NCBI RefSeq assembly: GCF_900142925.1
Contig: NZ_FRCN01000021.1
Coordinates: 62,001 to 126,000, forward strand
Direction: 5' to 3'
DNA length: 64,000 nt
Source of the DNA: Chitinophaga sp. CF418
GTDB taxonomy: Bacteria > Bacteroidota > Bacteroidia > Chitinophagales > Chitinophagaceae
In this document: piece by piece, positions 16,497 through 24,036 of the stretch
Layout of the letters: each line of letters starts with the position of its first letter
Position numbering within the stretch: the first letter of the stretch is position 1
Notes under the pieces: model-generated
The model's input: only the letters and a program-made list of their open reading frames with translations
What the model was told of the DNA's origin: nothing
Databases searched by the model: none
Position numbers and translations under genes: made by a program

Positions 16497-18575
16497 TTAG
16501 TGTTCCACCAGCACTTTACTGGCGATACTGTTAGGCACCAGCTGATAATCCTGGAAGGTGACAGATGCAGCAGCTCTTCCCGAAGAAAGGGTGCGTAATG
16601 TAGTCACATATCCAAACAGATCTGACAAGGGTACTTCCGCCCTGATATACTGGGCACTTGCCTTCATTTCCATTCCTCTGATCACACCACGGCGCCGGTT
16701 CAGGTCGCCCGTAATAGCGCCGGTATGTTCTTCCGGCAAGGTCACTTCCACACTCATGAAAGGTTCCAGTAAACGGGGAGCCGCTTTCGCAGCTGCCACA
16801 CGGAATCCCATTAGGGCAGCATGTTCAAAGTCCAGCGCATGAGAGTCTTTCTCGTGAATGTCGCCATCCAATAAACGCACCCGCATGGATTGCACAGGAT
16901 AACCAGCCAGTACTCCATTCTGCATCGCTTCTTCAAAACCTTTCTTCACAGAAGGGATGAACTCACGAGGGATGGCGCCACCGGTTACTTCATTGACAAA
17001 CTCCAGACCGGGCTGGCCGTCTTCACGCGGAGACAGTTCAAACACGATCTCAGCAAAGTTACCTGACCCACCATTCTGTTTCTTATACACTTCTTTGTGT
17101 TGCACAGCTTTGGTGAATACTTCCTTGTAAGCGATCTGTGGTTGTCCTTTATTGATCTCCAACTGGTAATTCGTGGCCAGTTTCTCCATTACAACTTCCA
17201 GATGTAGCTCACCCATTCCTTTGAGGATGGTCTGGCCGGAGGCAGCATCCACCGTTACAGACAAGGTCGGATCTTCTTCGACCAGCTTTGCGAGTGCTTC
17301 ACCCAGTCTGTTCACATCCTTGGCCACCTTCGCCTCGATGGCATAACCCATCATCGGTTCAGGGAAGCTGATCTTTTCAAGCAATACAGGTCTGTCCGGG
17401 TCGGACAGCGTATCGCCGGTACGCACATCCTTCAATCCAACCACAGCGCCGATATCGCCAGCGGTGATCACATCTGCGGTTTCATATTTGTCAGACATGA
17501 TACGCATCAGACGACTGATACGTACCTTCTTACCGGTACGGCCATTCCATACGGCATCACCCGTACGTAAAGCACCGGCATATACTCTAACAAAGGTCAG
17601 CTTACCTGCGTAATCGTCAGAGATGATCTTGAAGGCCAGCGCAGCAAACGGACTTTCCTCCGTAGTGGCGATCTGCAGACTTTCTTCTGTTTCCGCATTG
17701 GTTGCATGTATTTCCTGCACATCAATTGGAGCAGGCAGATAGCGTACTACAGCATCCAGCAAAGGCTGTACACCTTTATTGCGGTAAGCAGCGCCTGCAA
17801 GCACAGGGACGACCTGCATCTGTAAGGTTGCATTACGCAAGGCACGGTAGATCTCTTCTGCAGCTACTGTAGCAGGATCAGTGGTATAGCTTTCAAAAAT
17901 GCCCTCATCATATAATGACAGTTCTTCCAGCAGGTTAATACGCGCCTGTACCGCTTCCACCAGCATATCCGCAGGAATATCAGTAACAGTATATGTTTTA
18001 CCATCCTGACTATCCCATACATAAGCCTTCATCGTGATCAGGTCAATCACACCGGAGAAGGCATCTTCCGCACCAATAGGCAATTGCACGGGCACCGCAT
18101 TCGTATGTAATACATCACGGATCTCTTTCACCACACGGCGGAAGTCAGCACCTTGTCTGTCCATCTTATTGATCATTACAATACGTGGCACATGATAACG
18201 GTTGGCTTGTTGCCACACCGTTTCAGACTGCGGCTGTACACCCGACTTCGCGCAGAATACCGCGATAGCGCCGTCCAGCACACGCAGGGAACGTTCTACT
18301 TCCGCAGTGAAATCTACGTGTCCCGGCGTATCTATAATATTCACCTGGTATTTATTACTATCGAGTTGCCACCAGGTAGTGATAGCCGCAGAGGAGATGG
18401 TGATACCACGTTTTTCTTCCTGCGGATCGCTATCCATGACGGTATTTCCTTCATCAACACTACCTAACTTATGTGTAAGTCCTGTATAATAAAGCATGCG
18501 TTCTGTAACGGTGGTTTTACCGGCATCCACATGCGCCATGATCCCTATATTTCTGAATTGTTCCTGTCGTTTCAT
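16497..18575 (-). CDS. Elongation factor G paralogue
   Basis: This 692-residue full-length EF-G has intact GTPase motifs: AHVDAGKTT (residues 14-22), RGITISSAA (switch region), DTPGHVDF near 86-93 and NKMD near 140. Domains II-V follow through SDLFGYVTTLRTLSSGRA. It stands alone, not next to rpsL/rpsG/tuf. Switch I (GNTVMDSDPQEEKRG) differs from the MDWMAQEQERG form usual in Bacteroidota housekeeping FusA. It is probably an accessory EF-G rather than the main one. Its leader contains a strong intrinsic terminator 21 bp before the ATG and a short leader ORF, so expression is probably controlled by attenuation. Such paralogues can support translation under stress or give fusidic-acid tolerance; which applies here is unknown. 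Confidence 0.92.
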   Translation of the reverse strand: MKRQEQFRNIGIMAHVDAGKTTVTERMLYYTGLTHKLGSVDEGNTVMDSDPQEEKRGITISSAAITTWWQLDSNKYQVNIIDTPGHVDFTAEVERSLRVLDGAIAVFCAKSGVQPQSETVWQQANRYHVPRIVMINKMDRQGADFRRVVKEIRDVLHTNAVPVQLPIGAEDAFSGVIDLITMKAYVWDSQDGKTYTVTDIPADMLVEAVQARINLLEELSLYDEGIFESYTTDPATVAAEEIYRALRNATLQMQVVPVLAGAAYRNKGVQPLLDAVVRYLPAPIDVQEIHATNAETEESLQIATTEESPFAALAFKIISDDYAGKLTFVRVYAGALRTGDAVWNGRTGKKVRISRLMRIMSDKYETADVITAGDIGAVVGLKDVRTGDTLSDPDRPVLLEKISFPEPMMGYAIEAKVAKDVNRLGEALAKLVEEDPTLSVTVDAASGQTILKGMGELHLEVVMEKLATNYQLEINKGQPQIAYKEVFTKAVQHKEVYKKQNGGSGNFAEIVFELSPREDGQPGLEFVNEVTGGAIPREFIPSVKKGFEEAMQNGVLAGYPVQSMRVRLLDGDIHEKDSHALDFEHAALMGFRVAAAKAAPRLLEPFMSVEVTLPEEHTGAITGDLNRRRGVIRGMEMKASAQYIRAEVPLSDLFGYVTTLRTLSSGRAAASVTFQDYQLVPNSIASKVLVEH

Positions 18576-18596
18576 TTCTAATGATTTTAAAGCAAT

Positions 18597-18660
18597 AAAA
18601 AAGCCTTCCGCTCTGGTAACGGAAGGCTCGCTGCAATATGCATAGCACTATACGTTACCG
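18597..18660 (-). promoter_or_regulatory. Transcription attenuator in the EF-G leader
   Basis: On the minus strand AGCCTTCCG (18628-18620), a 9-nt loop and CGGAAGGCT (18610-18602) form a perfect 9-bp stem followed by six T residues, ending 21 bp upstream of the EF-G ATG. The segment CGTTACC spanning the stem and loop (18620-18614) is complementary to GGTAACG at 18659-18653. That offers a competing antiterminator pairing, and GGTAACG contains the stop codon of the short leader ORF. Confidence 0.65.
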
Positions 18661-18708
18661 GACATGCCGTGTAAAGAATATTGTCAATGTTTTGATAATA
18701 GCTATCAT
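18655..18708 (-). CDS. Putative 17-residue leader peptide of the EF-G gene
   Basis: ATG at 18708 opens an 18-codon frame giving MIAIIKTLTIFFTRHVR and ending in TAA at 18657-18655. The stop lies inside the segment that can pair with the terminator's 5' arm. Ribosome position on this frame could therefore decide between terminator and antiterminator. Supporting evidence is positional only: there is a weak AGG 5-8 bases upstream of the ATG and no homologue is known to me. A longer 65-codon frame overlaps it in another phase and runs through the terminator hairpin, which makes that one unlikely. Confidence 0.4.
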   Translation of the reverse strand: MIAIIKTLTIFFTRHVR

Positions 18709-18860
18709 ATTGCCTGTTATAAATGTTATTATAAAATTTAGTTGAAATACAATGTTGCTTAGTTAGTTGATATACGTATCCCATGTAGCAGTTTTATGTA
18801 ACTGCAGAAGGCATATAACTAAACGTTCTTGATTGAAGATGCGGGGGGAGACAAATAAAA

Positions 18861-18884
18861 AGGCCCCTTCGGATGAAGAGGCCT
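18861..18884 (-). terminator. Terminator of the 42-residue peptide gene
   Basis: AGGCCTCTTC / GAAGGGGCCT with loop ATCC on the minus strand has a 10-bp stem with one G-U pair and is followed by TTTTTATTTG. The wobble pair forms only on the minus strand (it would be C-A on plus), so it serves the minus-strand gene just upstream. Confidence 0.75.
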
Positions 18885-18908
18885 CTGAAGAATATCCAGA
18901 CACAATAA

Positions 18909-19037
18909 TTAACCTCTCATATCCGGGCAAGGATCTGCCTCCCCGTCTTTAATTAAGACAATGCAGGTGCTTGCAATTACTGCCCTGATAGCAGCACTTG
19001 CGTTGAACGCTGATTGATATGAAAGAATGTTTGTCAT
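18909..19037 (-). CDS. Unannotated 42-residue peptide
   Basis: ATG at 19037 opens 42 codons, starting MTNILSYQSAFNASAAIRAV and ending with ASTCIVLIKDG followed by a short acidic tail holding DPCP, with TAA at 18911-18909. The frame is bracketed by a promoter (TACATTTG at 19073-19066, TTG at 19098-19096, 22-bp spacing) and a strong terminator at 18861-18884, so it looks like a complete transcription unit. The two cysteines and small size would suit a secreted or modified peptide, but there is no clear signal peptide and no maturation enzyme next to it. No family recognised. It lies directly upstream of the attenuated EF-G gene. Confidence 0.55.
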   Translation of the reverse strand: MTNILSYQSAFNASAAIRAVIASTCIVLIKDGEADPCPDMRG

Positions 19038-19065
19038 TGTGATTAATGCTTTTAAAATTCGCATA

Positions 19066-19098
19066 CAAATGTACGAAGAATTTCGATATAAAAAACAA
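19066..19098 (-). promoter_or_regulatory. Promoter of the 42-residue peptide gene
   Basis: Minus-strand TTG (19098-19096), 22 bp, then TACATTTG (19073-19066) match the Bacteroidota -33/-7 consensus. The ATG is 28 bases downstream of the -7 box. Confidence 0.55.
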
Positions 19099-19137
19099 CC
19101 CGCATATCGCTGTACTAAGCTTCAATTACATTTGAAT

Positions 19138-19252
19138 GATTGTAAGAATATCTCTGCTCATCGGATCCCTGCTGTCTGCAACTGTAATTTGAAGAATTAC
19201 AAGAACATCTCCGTTCACCGGATTGATTCCTGATACCTACAACTGTAATTGA
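19138..19252. repeat. Two imperfect tandem repeats of about 57 bp
   Basis: Unit 1 (19138-19192) and unit 2 (19194-19252) share AAGAAyATCTC, CTCATCGGAT versus TTCACCGGAT, and the end CAACTGTAATT. The second unit overlaps the last codons and stop of the DUF434 gene (stop at 19237-19239), so the array looks like a duplicated 3' end of that gene. Confidence 0.6.
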
Positions 19253-19980
19253 CAATCAACAATATTTAACCTTCTGTCCTTTTCATTATGGATGATCCAT
19301 GCCCCCAGATTAAACCATGCCGCACATTCATCCAATATCCAGGCATCTGAACTGCAAACTATTTTATCTCCGCCTATCAGGAATTTATCGGGAGAATTTT
19401 CAAGATATATCTCCCAGGAGAATTGATGTTTTTCCGCCAGTTCATAACAAAAGCTTTTCAACTTTCCGCTGTTGGAAATGGGCGCATCGAAGATCCAGAT
19501 CACTTTTTCCACTTCCAGCCTGCGCAGCACATCACCTATCGACACCAGTACCTCTCCGGTTTGATTCATCATTTTATAGGTTCCATGAACGGATGAGATA
19601 TCACGATAACATCCGTCCAATCCTTTAAATACAAAACCACCGGAATGGACTGTTTCCAACAGTATCAACAGGTTAAAGCCGTCTATATAGATCGTCTTGT
19701 TTTTTAACGCCTCAGGAAGCAGTTCCTTATTTTTCCGCTGCTGAAACTGTTGACTGGAGCAGCTCATTCCCTGCAAAGCCAGCAATTGCCGTTTGATCAG
19801 ATTATATCTGTTGCCCACCAGGGCCAGTGAAGCCTTAGGTGGATAGTCCCTGCTGAGAAGATAAAACATATCTTCCAGGCCCTGCCGTAGGGTATCTTTT
19901 GCAGCAGTGGTCCCGAATAATGTATTGTCTTCCGGATGTTTTTCCTGATTTCTTTCCGTTTGCAGATCGTTATTGTCCAT
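19237..19980 (-). CDS. DUF434-family protein
   Basis: This 247-residue cytosolic protein has the pattern of the DUF434 family. There is an N-terminal helical part (LRQGLEDMFYLLSRDYPPKA, then LVGNRYNLIKRQLLALQGMS) and then IYIDGFNLLILLETVHSGG near residue 95-113, where the Asp begins a PIN/Toprim-like core. Further acidic residues lie in DGCYRDIS, WIFDAPIS, GGDKIVCSSDAWILDECA. The conserved acidic residues suggest a nuclease-type or nucleotide-binding fold, but the activity of this family is not established as far as I know. It is upstream of AlkB in the opposite order of transcription (AlkB first, 64-bp gap, same strand), so co-transcription is possible. Confidence 0.8.
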   Translation of the reverse strand: MDNNDLQTERNQEKHPEDNTLFGTTAAKDTLRQGLEDMFYLLSRDYPPKASLALVGNRYNLIKRQLLALQGMSCSSQQFQQRKNKELLPEALKNKTIYIDGFNLLILLETVHSGGFVFKGLDGCYRDISSVHGTYKMMNQTGEVLVSIGDVLRRLEVEKVIWIFDAPISNSGKLKSFCYELAEKHQFSWEIYLENSPDKFLIGGDKIVCSSDAWILDECAAWFNLGAWIIHNEKDRRLNIVDCQLQL

Positions 19981-20043
19981 AGCAGGGAGTAATAATTTAA
20001 GGCGCCAGATAAGGCATTTTCCTCAAATTTATAGCCTACATAG

Positions 20044-20667
20044 TTAACTAACGTAATAAACAGGTTTTCCTGGCTCAGATATACGGAATGTGAGGTTGAT
20101 ACGCGCCCCGATCTTTCTGGAAGTTTTAGGGATATGATGTTCGTAAAGGTCCTGCATGGTTTCTCCCATTAACAGGAAACTGCCATGGGTTAAGGGGATG
20201 TCCAGGAGGGCAACTCCTACATGGTTCCTGGGTCTTACCTTAAAGAGCCTGGTTTCTCCGAAGGTAACAGAGCCGATAGGATGGTGCCTGCCATCTGCGG
20301 GTAAAGTATCGCTATGCCAGGACACGGAATCATTTCCATCCCGGTAATAGTTCAGCAATACCCTGTCAAATTCGATACCGCACCCGGCTTCTACTTTGGC
20401 CTTGATTGCCAACAGGTCGGCAGTCCATTCCAGGCCTTTCGTTCCTCCGTAATAGGCGGTTAAACGGGGATCCGGCAGGATCCTGTCATACATTTTCCGG
20501 GTTCGCTGTTGCCAGGGGGTGGTGTCTTTGAGTATTTTGAAGTATCTATCTGATTCCGCTTTAGTGAAAAATTGTTCCCAAAGCCTCAGCTCTGTACCTG
20601 GTAGGTGAAAATCTACATAACGCCTTGTCCCCTCATCAAACAGGTCACAATCATCAAAAAGTTGCAT
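20044..20667 (-). CDS. AlkB-like 2-oxoglutarate/Fe(II) dioxygenase
   Basis: The start at ATG 20667 (MQLFDDCDLFDEGTRRYVDF) is chosen because a -7 element TATCTTTG ends only 6 bases upstream; an earlier in-frame ATG at 20730 would lie upstream of the promoter. The 207-residue product has AlkB landmarks: YYGGTKGLEWTADLLAIKA, VLLNYYRDGNDSVSWHSDT (HxD iron ligands), GSVTFGETRLFKVRPR, and the distal His and Arg in YEHHIPKTSRKIGARINLTF. It should remove methyl groups from alkylated DNA or RNA bases by oxidation. A near-perfect palindrome just upstream of the promoter suggests regulated, perhaps damage-inducible, expression. The position of promoter and ATG implies a leaderless or nearly leaderless mRNA. 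Confidence 0.9.
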   Translation of the reverse strand: MQLFDDCDLFDEGTRRYVDFHLPGTELRLWEQFFTKAESDRYFKILKDTTPWQQRTRKMYDRILPDPRLTAYYGGTKGLEWTADLLAIKAKVEAGCGIEFDRVLLNYYRDGNDSVSWHSDTLPADGRHHPIGSVTFGETRLFKVRPRNHVGVALLDIPLTHGSFLLMGETMQDLYEHHIPKTSRKIGARINLTFRISEPGKPVYYVS

Positions 20668-20673
20668 AGAGCA

Positions 20674-20719
20674 CAAAGATAGCAAACAAGGCTGAAATAC
20701 TAAAATTTTTAGCATTTCA
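20674..20719 (-). promoter_or_regulatory. AlkB promoter with 27-bp near-palindrome
   Basis: The -7 box TATCTTTG is at 20681-20674 on the minus strand. From 20693 to 20719 lies a palindrome with arms TGAAAT and ATTTCA around CTAAAA/TTTTAG; only the positions next to the arms and the centre break symmetry. It covers the -33 region, where a repressor or activator could bind. Confidence 0.55.
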
Positions 20720-20874
20720 ATATCAGTCATGCTGAAATAAGCAAACTTTTATGCCAGTTTGACACTATCTATTTCGCCGTCGCTTTGCCGTCGGAGATTC
20801 GTCGCTTCTTCGTCCCTTGTTCGTCCGCTGGTATCGGCCTGGAATATCTAAAAAGTGCCAGTTTTACAGGTAAC

Positions 20875-22023
20875 TTATAACCATATCAGCGGATGCCGCA
20901 CGGGGAGATTACGTACCACTTCTGCATTGGAAGGCTGATGATCCAGTCTCTTCCAGGTGTCAAACCATTCCTGTTGCTGACAGGCCTCTGCGCCAAACAC
21001 CAGGAAGGGATGCGCCACCGGCCATTCATCCCAATACATTACATCCTTTTTATAGGGCCATTTTCCCTTATCCGCCACATAGGGATACAGGAAAGCGATC
21101 CCTTTTTTAATGCTACGGCCGTCCGGCAACTGGTAAGTCCACAGGTCGTTTTCCTTGTCGGAAAGGATCTGGCAGATAGTGACCATGGCATCCAGGTTAA
21201 ACAGGGAGTACCCATAAGGTTTCGTTCTGGCCAATTCCAGGGGAAAACTGCCATCGGCAGCCATCTGGTTAGGTAGCAGCACCTGTTTGTACCTGTCGCG
21301 GCAAAAGCGCAATAAAGCGGTGTCGTTGGTCAAGCGGGCAAAGCAGGCAGTCTGCATCACCCAGCAGGTACCGTGGTTGTTCTTCGCGCTCATTTCGTCC
21401 TTACCATACTGATGTGCTGTCAGCCACTGCAGATAATCTGCAAACCATCCCCGGATACCTTTCAGCAATCCCTTATCAAAGCCTGGGGCGTTCTGCATGA
21501 TCATTACGCCCTGCGCCACTTCCATTAGATGAATAGCGTCGATAATACCAATACCCCTGCCGGTAAATCTTCCTTTAATAGCCTGCGCATATTGCAGGTT
21601 TGGATGCATTAGCGTAGCGGTATCGGTAAACCATGCACGCAAATGCGGGAGCGCCTCACGAACATAAGCTGTATTGCCTGTAATACGGTAGGCTGATGCC
21701 AGTGCACCTATAATCCGGCTGAAACGTATCATAGCATGACGATGCGCAACAAAGTTGTCGGGATTAGTCATACCGTCCCGCTGAATATATGGGCTATCCG
21801 GATGGGCAGGATTGGGCCACCAATAATCGCCTTCAGAGTAAAAATCATGCTTGCCTCCTGCACTACGTGTACAGGTTTGCGTGGTCACAGTTACAGGCGC
21901 CTGTTGCTTCGCCCAGGCGGCTTCTTTGAGTACCTGCTCACGCAGTACATTGACGATTGCTTTATCCGGTGGATTAAATGCGCTACATAACAGTAGTATC
22001 AGTAAAATCGTAACGTGTTTCAT
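20875..22023 (-). CDS. Secreted alginate-lyase-family enzyme (PF05426-like)
   Basis: This 382-residue protein has a signal peptide (MKHVTILLILLLCSAFN) and one alpha-toroid domain. Motifs typical of the family are GDYWWPNPAHPDSPYIQRDG near 65-84, NPDNFVAHRHAMIRFSRIIG, and KNNHGTCWVMQTACFA near 214-229, where the Asn-His pair and a later Tyr are the usual catalytic residues. The family includes PL5 and PL38 lyases that cut alginate or glucuronate-containing polymers; the exact substrate cannot be assigned. It stands alone and is divergent from 22087, without a SusC/SusD pair. It fits the general polysaccharide-degrading profile of the window. Confidence 0.85.
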   Translation of the reverse strand: MKHVTILLILLLCSAFNPPDKAIVNVLREQVLKEAAWAKQQAPVTVTTQTCTRSAGGKHDFYSEGDYWWPNPAHPDSPYIQRDGMTNPDNFVAHRHAMIRFSRIIGALASAYRITGNTAYVREALPHLRAWFTDTATLMHPNLQYAQAIKGRFTGRGIGIIDAIHLMEVAQGVMIMQNAPGFDKGLLKGIRGWFADYLQWLTAHQYGKDEMSAKNNHGTCWVMQTACFARLTNDTALLRFCRDRYKQVLLPNQMAADGSFPLELARTKPYGYSLFNLDAMVTICQILSDKENDLWTYQLPDGRSIKKGIAFLYPYVADKGKWPYKKDVMYWDEWPVAHPFLVFGAEACQQQEWFDTWKRLDHQPSNAEVVRNLPVRHPLIWL

Positions 22024-22086
22024 GGGTTATCAACATTGTTCTACATAATACAAAACTCCTGTGATAATTTTTCCTAAATTGCCCGG

Positions 22087-22923
22087 ATGATGAAAGGACT
22101 ACCTATATTTATCCTGACTGCCTGCATATTATGTTTTTCATCCTCCGCACAGGTACTCAAGCCGCTTGAGGTGGCAAAAGCGATCTTCGACCCAAAGGTC
22201 TCTCCTGATTTTATTGGCAAACATACTACCGGTGATTATAACGGCCATCCGAACGGACAGGACTTCCCTACTGAGATAAATACTTCTTTCCTGATCATCC
22301 ATCAGTCAGCGAAAAAGGCGGTCGTTGCAATGACTATTGCAGATAACAAGGTCAAAGCAAGAGACAAATATCTTTATTTCACAAAAGACAGTGCCCGGTG
22401 GAAAATGTATGCATTGGCAACGCCTACACTTGCACGTATGCACGAGCGTATGAAGAATGAAATGGAAGCGATTACCGCAGATGAGTTGGATAGTCTTATT
22501 GCCATATACCAACACCAGGAATATGCTCCGTATAAAAGTAAAGAGGAATTCTTTTTCATATTGAACAGCTTGAGGCTGAAATTAGCGCCAGACGACAGCC
22601 TTGTGGCACATTTCCAGCAACATAAAGCAACATTTAACCAACTGTTGAAGGAAGTAAATAAGACGTCCAAATCTCCCGAAACAGAAACGCCAACATTAGT
22701 AAATACACGAACACCAGCATACAGCCCTTTACTGATCAGCAATGTCACCACCGGTGGTTTCCTGCCTGCCAAATGCATCGATTTTCATATACTGAACGAC
22801 CAGGTAGGATATCTTTATACATCTCACAAAAAATATCTGCCTGAATTAAGCCCGGACAAGGTCATGATGTTAAGAGCACTTGGCGGCGGATGGTATCTGT
22901 ATAAGGTACAGATCTATTTGTAG
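22087..22923 (+). CDS. Secreted protein of unknown function
   Basis: This 278-residue protein has a signal peptide (MMKGLPIFILTACILCFSSSAQ). The mature part has a beta-rich N-terminal half (GDYNGHPNGQDFPTEINTSF, then VVAMTIADNKVKARDKYLYF) and a helical middle (MHERMKNEMEAITADELDSL). Its C-terminal third contains GGFLPAKCIDFHILNDQVGY and ends VQIYL. I recognise no family. It is divergent from the alginate lyase and 85 bp upstream of the GH16 gene, but a possible promoter lies in that gap, so operon membership is uncertain. Confidence 0.7.
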   Translation: MMKGLPIFILTACILCFSSSAQVLKPLEVAKAIFDPKVSPDFIGKHTTGDYNGHPNGQDFPTEINTSFLIIHQSAKKAVVAMTIADNKVKARDKYLYFTKDSARWKMYALATPTLARMHERMKNEMEAITADELDSLIAIYQHQEYAPYKSKEEFFFILNSLRLKLAPDDSLVAHFQQHKATFNQLLKEVNKTSKSPETETPTLVNTRTPAYSPLLISNVTTGGFLPAKCIDFHILNDQVGYLYTSHKKYLPELSPDKVMMLRALGGGWYLYKVQIYL

Positions 22924-23008
22924 CGTTTTATTTTCTCCTGGTATCAAAGTATGGTTTACCGGTGTTGTCTAATTCTTAAACACTATTCGGAAACCCAAAA
23001 AGATAACC

Positions 23009-23938
23009 ATGAGAAAAACTCACCTGTTATTCTGTTGCCTGCTGGCTATTGCAGGCATTACTGCCTGTTCAAAAAAGAATGACGAACGGCCCACATCACA
23101 ACATAAAGCGGATCTCGCAGCAGCGGCTGAGCCACCTACAGTGCAGGTACCAGGCCTCTGCGAATATGATCTGGACGAAGCTGCATTAAAAGCGCAAGGT
23201 TATACGAAAGTATTTGAAGACAACTTCAGCATTCTAGATACAACCAAATGGGATCGTTGGAACAGCGGCGCTTACAATAATGAGCTGCAAATGTACACCC
23301 CACGCAATCTCCACATCATCGATGGTAAACTGGTGATCAAGCCGGTAAAGGAAAGAGTTACCGGCCCCACCGATCCTGACAACTCCACGAAGAAGGTATT
23401 TGATTTCACTTCCGGCAGAATTGAATCCCATTACAACTTTAAAGCATCCACAACTACCCCGAAAGTACGTATCTCAGCCCGTATAAAACAACCGCTGGGC
23501 CTGGGCATGTGGCCTGCATTCTGGTCATATGGCGGTGAATGGCCTACAAATGGTGAATTGGATATACTGGAAGGATTTGGAGAAAGGAATCTCTATAACA
23601 CTAATATCTGGTATGGTAGTCAGGCTGGCACCCCGGATCACGATTACACGCTTTCCATGACCTATGTAAAGTCACAGTCCGATCAGACCAGCTGCTATCA
23701 TGTATATGAAGCAATCTGGCAGAAAGATACTGTTACCTTCCTGTTTGATGGCAGTATTGTAAGGAAACTTGTATCGTCCACGGCGGCGGGGCAATTCATT
23801 CCAAAGTTCTTTAACAGAGCACAGCACATTACGTTGAATGCAGCTATTGGCGGCGACCAGTTTGGAACAATTGATCCCTCCGAAATTGTACTGGGAGATA
23901 CCTACGTAGACTGGGTGAGAATATACACTGCTAAATAA
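23009..23938 (+). CDS. GH16 glycoside hydrolase, lipoprotein
   Basis: This 309-residue protein has a lipoprotein signal (MRKTHLLFCCLLAIAGITAC), so it is membrane-anchored, perhaps surface-exposed. The GH16 beta-sandwich shows VFEDNFSILDTTKWDRW at the start, SGRIESHYNF, and GMWPAFWSYGGEWPTNGE. The catalytic motif follows as ELDILEGFGE (near residue 186-195; the two Glu are nucleophile and acid/base), and the fold ends LGDTYVDWVRIY. The family cleaves beta-1,3- or beta-1,3-1,4-glucans such as laminarin, or galactans. Features are complete. A strong terminator follows at 23946-23978. Confidence 0.92.
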   Translation: MRKTHLLFCCLLAIAGITACSKKNDERPTSQHKADLAAAAEPPTVQVPGLCEYDLDEAALKAQGYTKVFEDNFSILDTTKWDRWNSGAYNNELQMYTPRNLHIIDGKLVIKPVKERVTGPTDPDNSTKKVFDFTSGRIESHYNFKASTTTPKVRISARIKQPLGLGMWPAFWSYGGEWPTNGELDILEGFGERNLYNTNIWYGSQAGTPDHDYTLSMTYVKSQSDQTSCYHVYEAIWQKDTVTFLFDGSIVRKLVSSTAAGQFIPKFFNRAQHITLNAAIGGDQFGTIDPSEIVLGDTYVDWVRIYTAK

Positions 23939-23945
23939 TTAATAC

Positions 23946-23978
23946 AAGACAGCCGGCCTGGTGGTTGCCGGCTGTCTT
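23946..23978 (+). terminator. Terminator of the GH16 gene
   Basis: Perfect 12-bp stem AAGACAGCCGGC / GCCGGCTGTCTT with a 9-nt loop, 8 bp after the stop. Confidence 0.85.
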
Positions 23979-23990
23979 CTCAGAATTCCC

Positions 23991-23998
23991 TACTTTTG
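23991..23998 (+). promoter_or_regulatory. -7 promoter element for 24037 gene
   Basis: TACTTTTG matches TAnnTTTG and lies just after the GH16 terminator, 38 bp before the next start. Confidence 0.5.
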
Positions 23999-24036
23999 TT
24001 ATGAGCTCCCTATACCCATAACCTGGCTCATAAGAT

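Noticed and set aside
18587..18784. 65-codon minus-strand frame in the EF-G leader
   Set aside because: It runs through the terminator hairpin and its T-run, has no coding character, and overlaps the better placed 17-codon leader frame in another phase.
19027..19233. 68-codon plus-strand frame with repeated KNISxHRI
   Set aside because: The repeat in the translation is only the DNA tandem repeat read in frame. The frame overlaps the promoter and start of the minus-strand 42-residue gene and has no plus-strand promoter.
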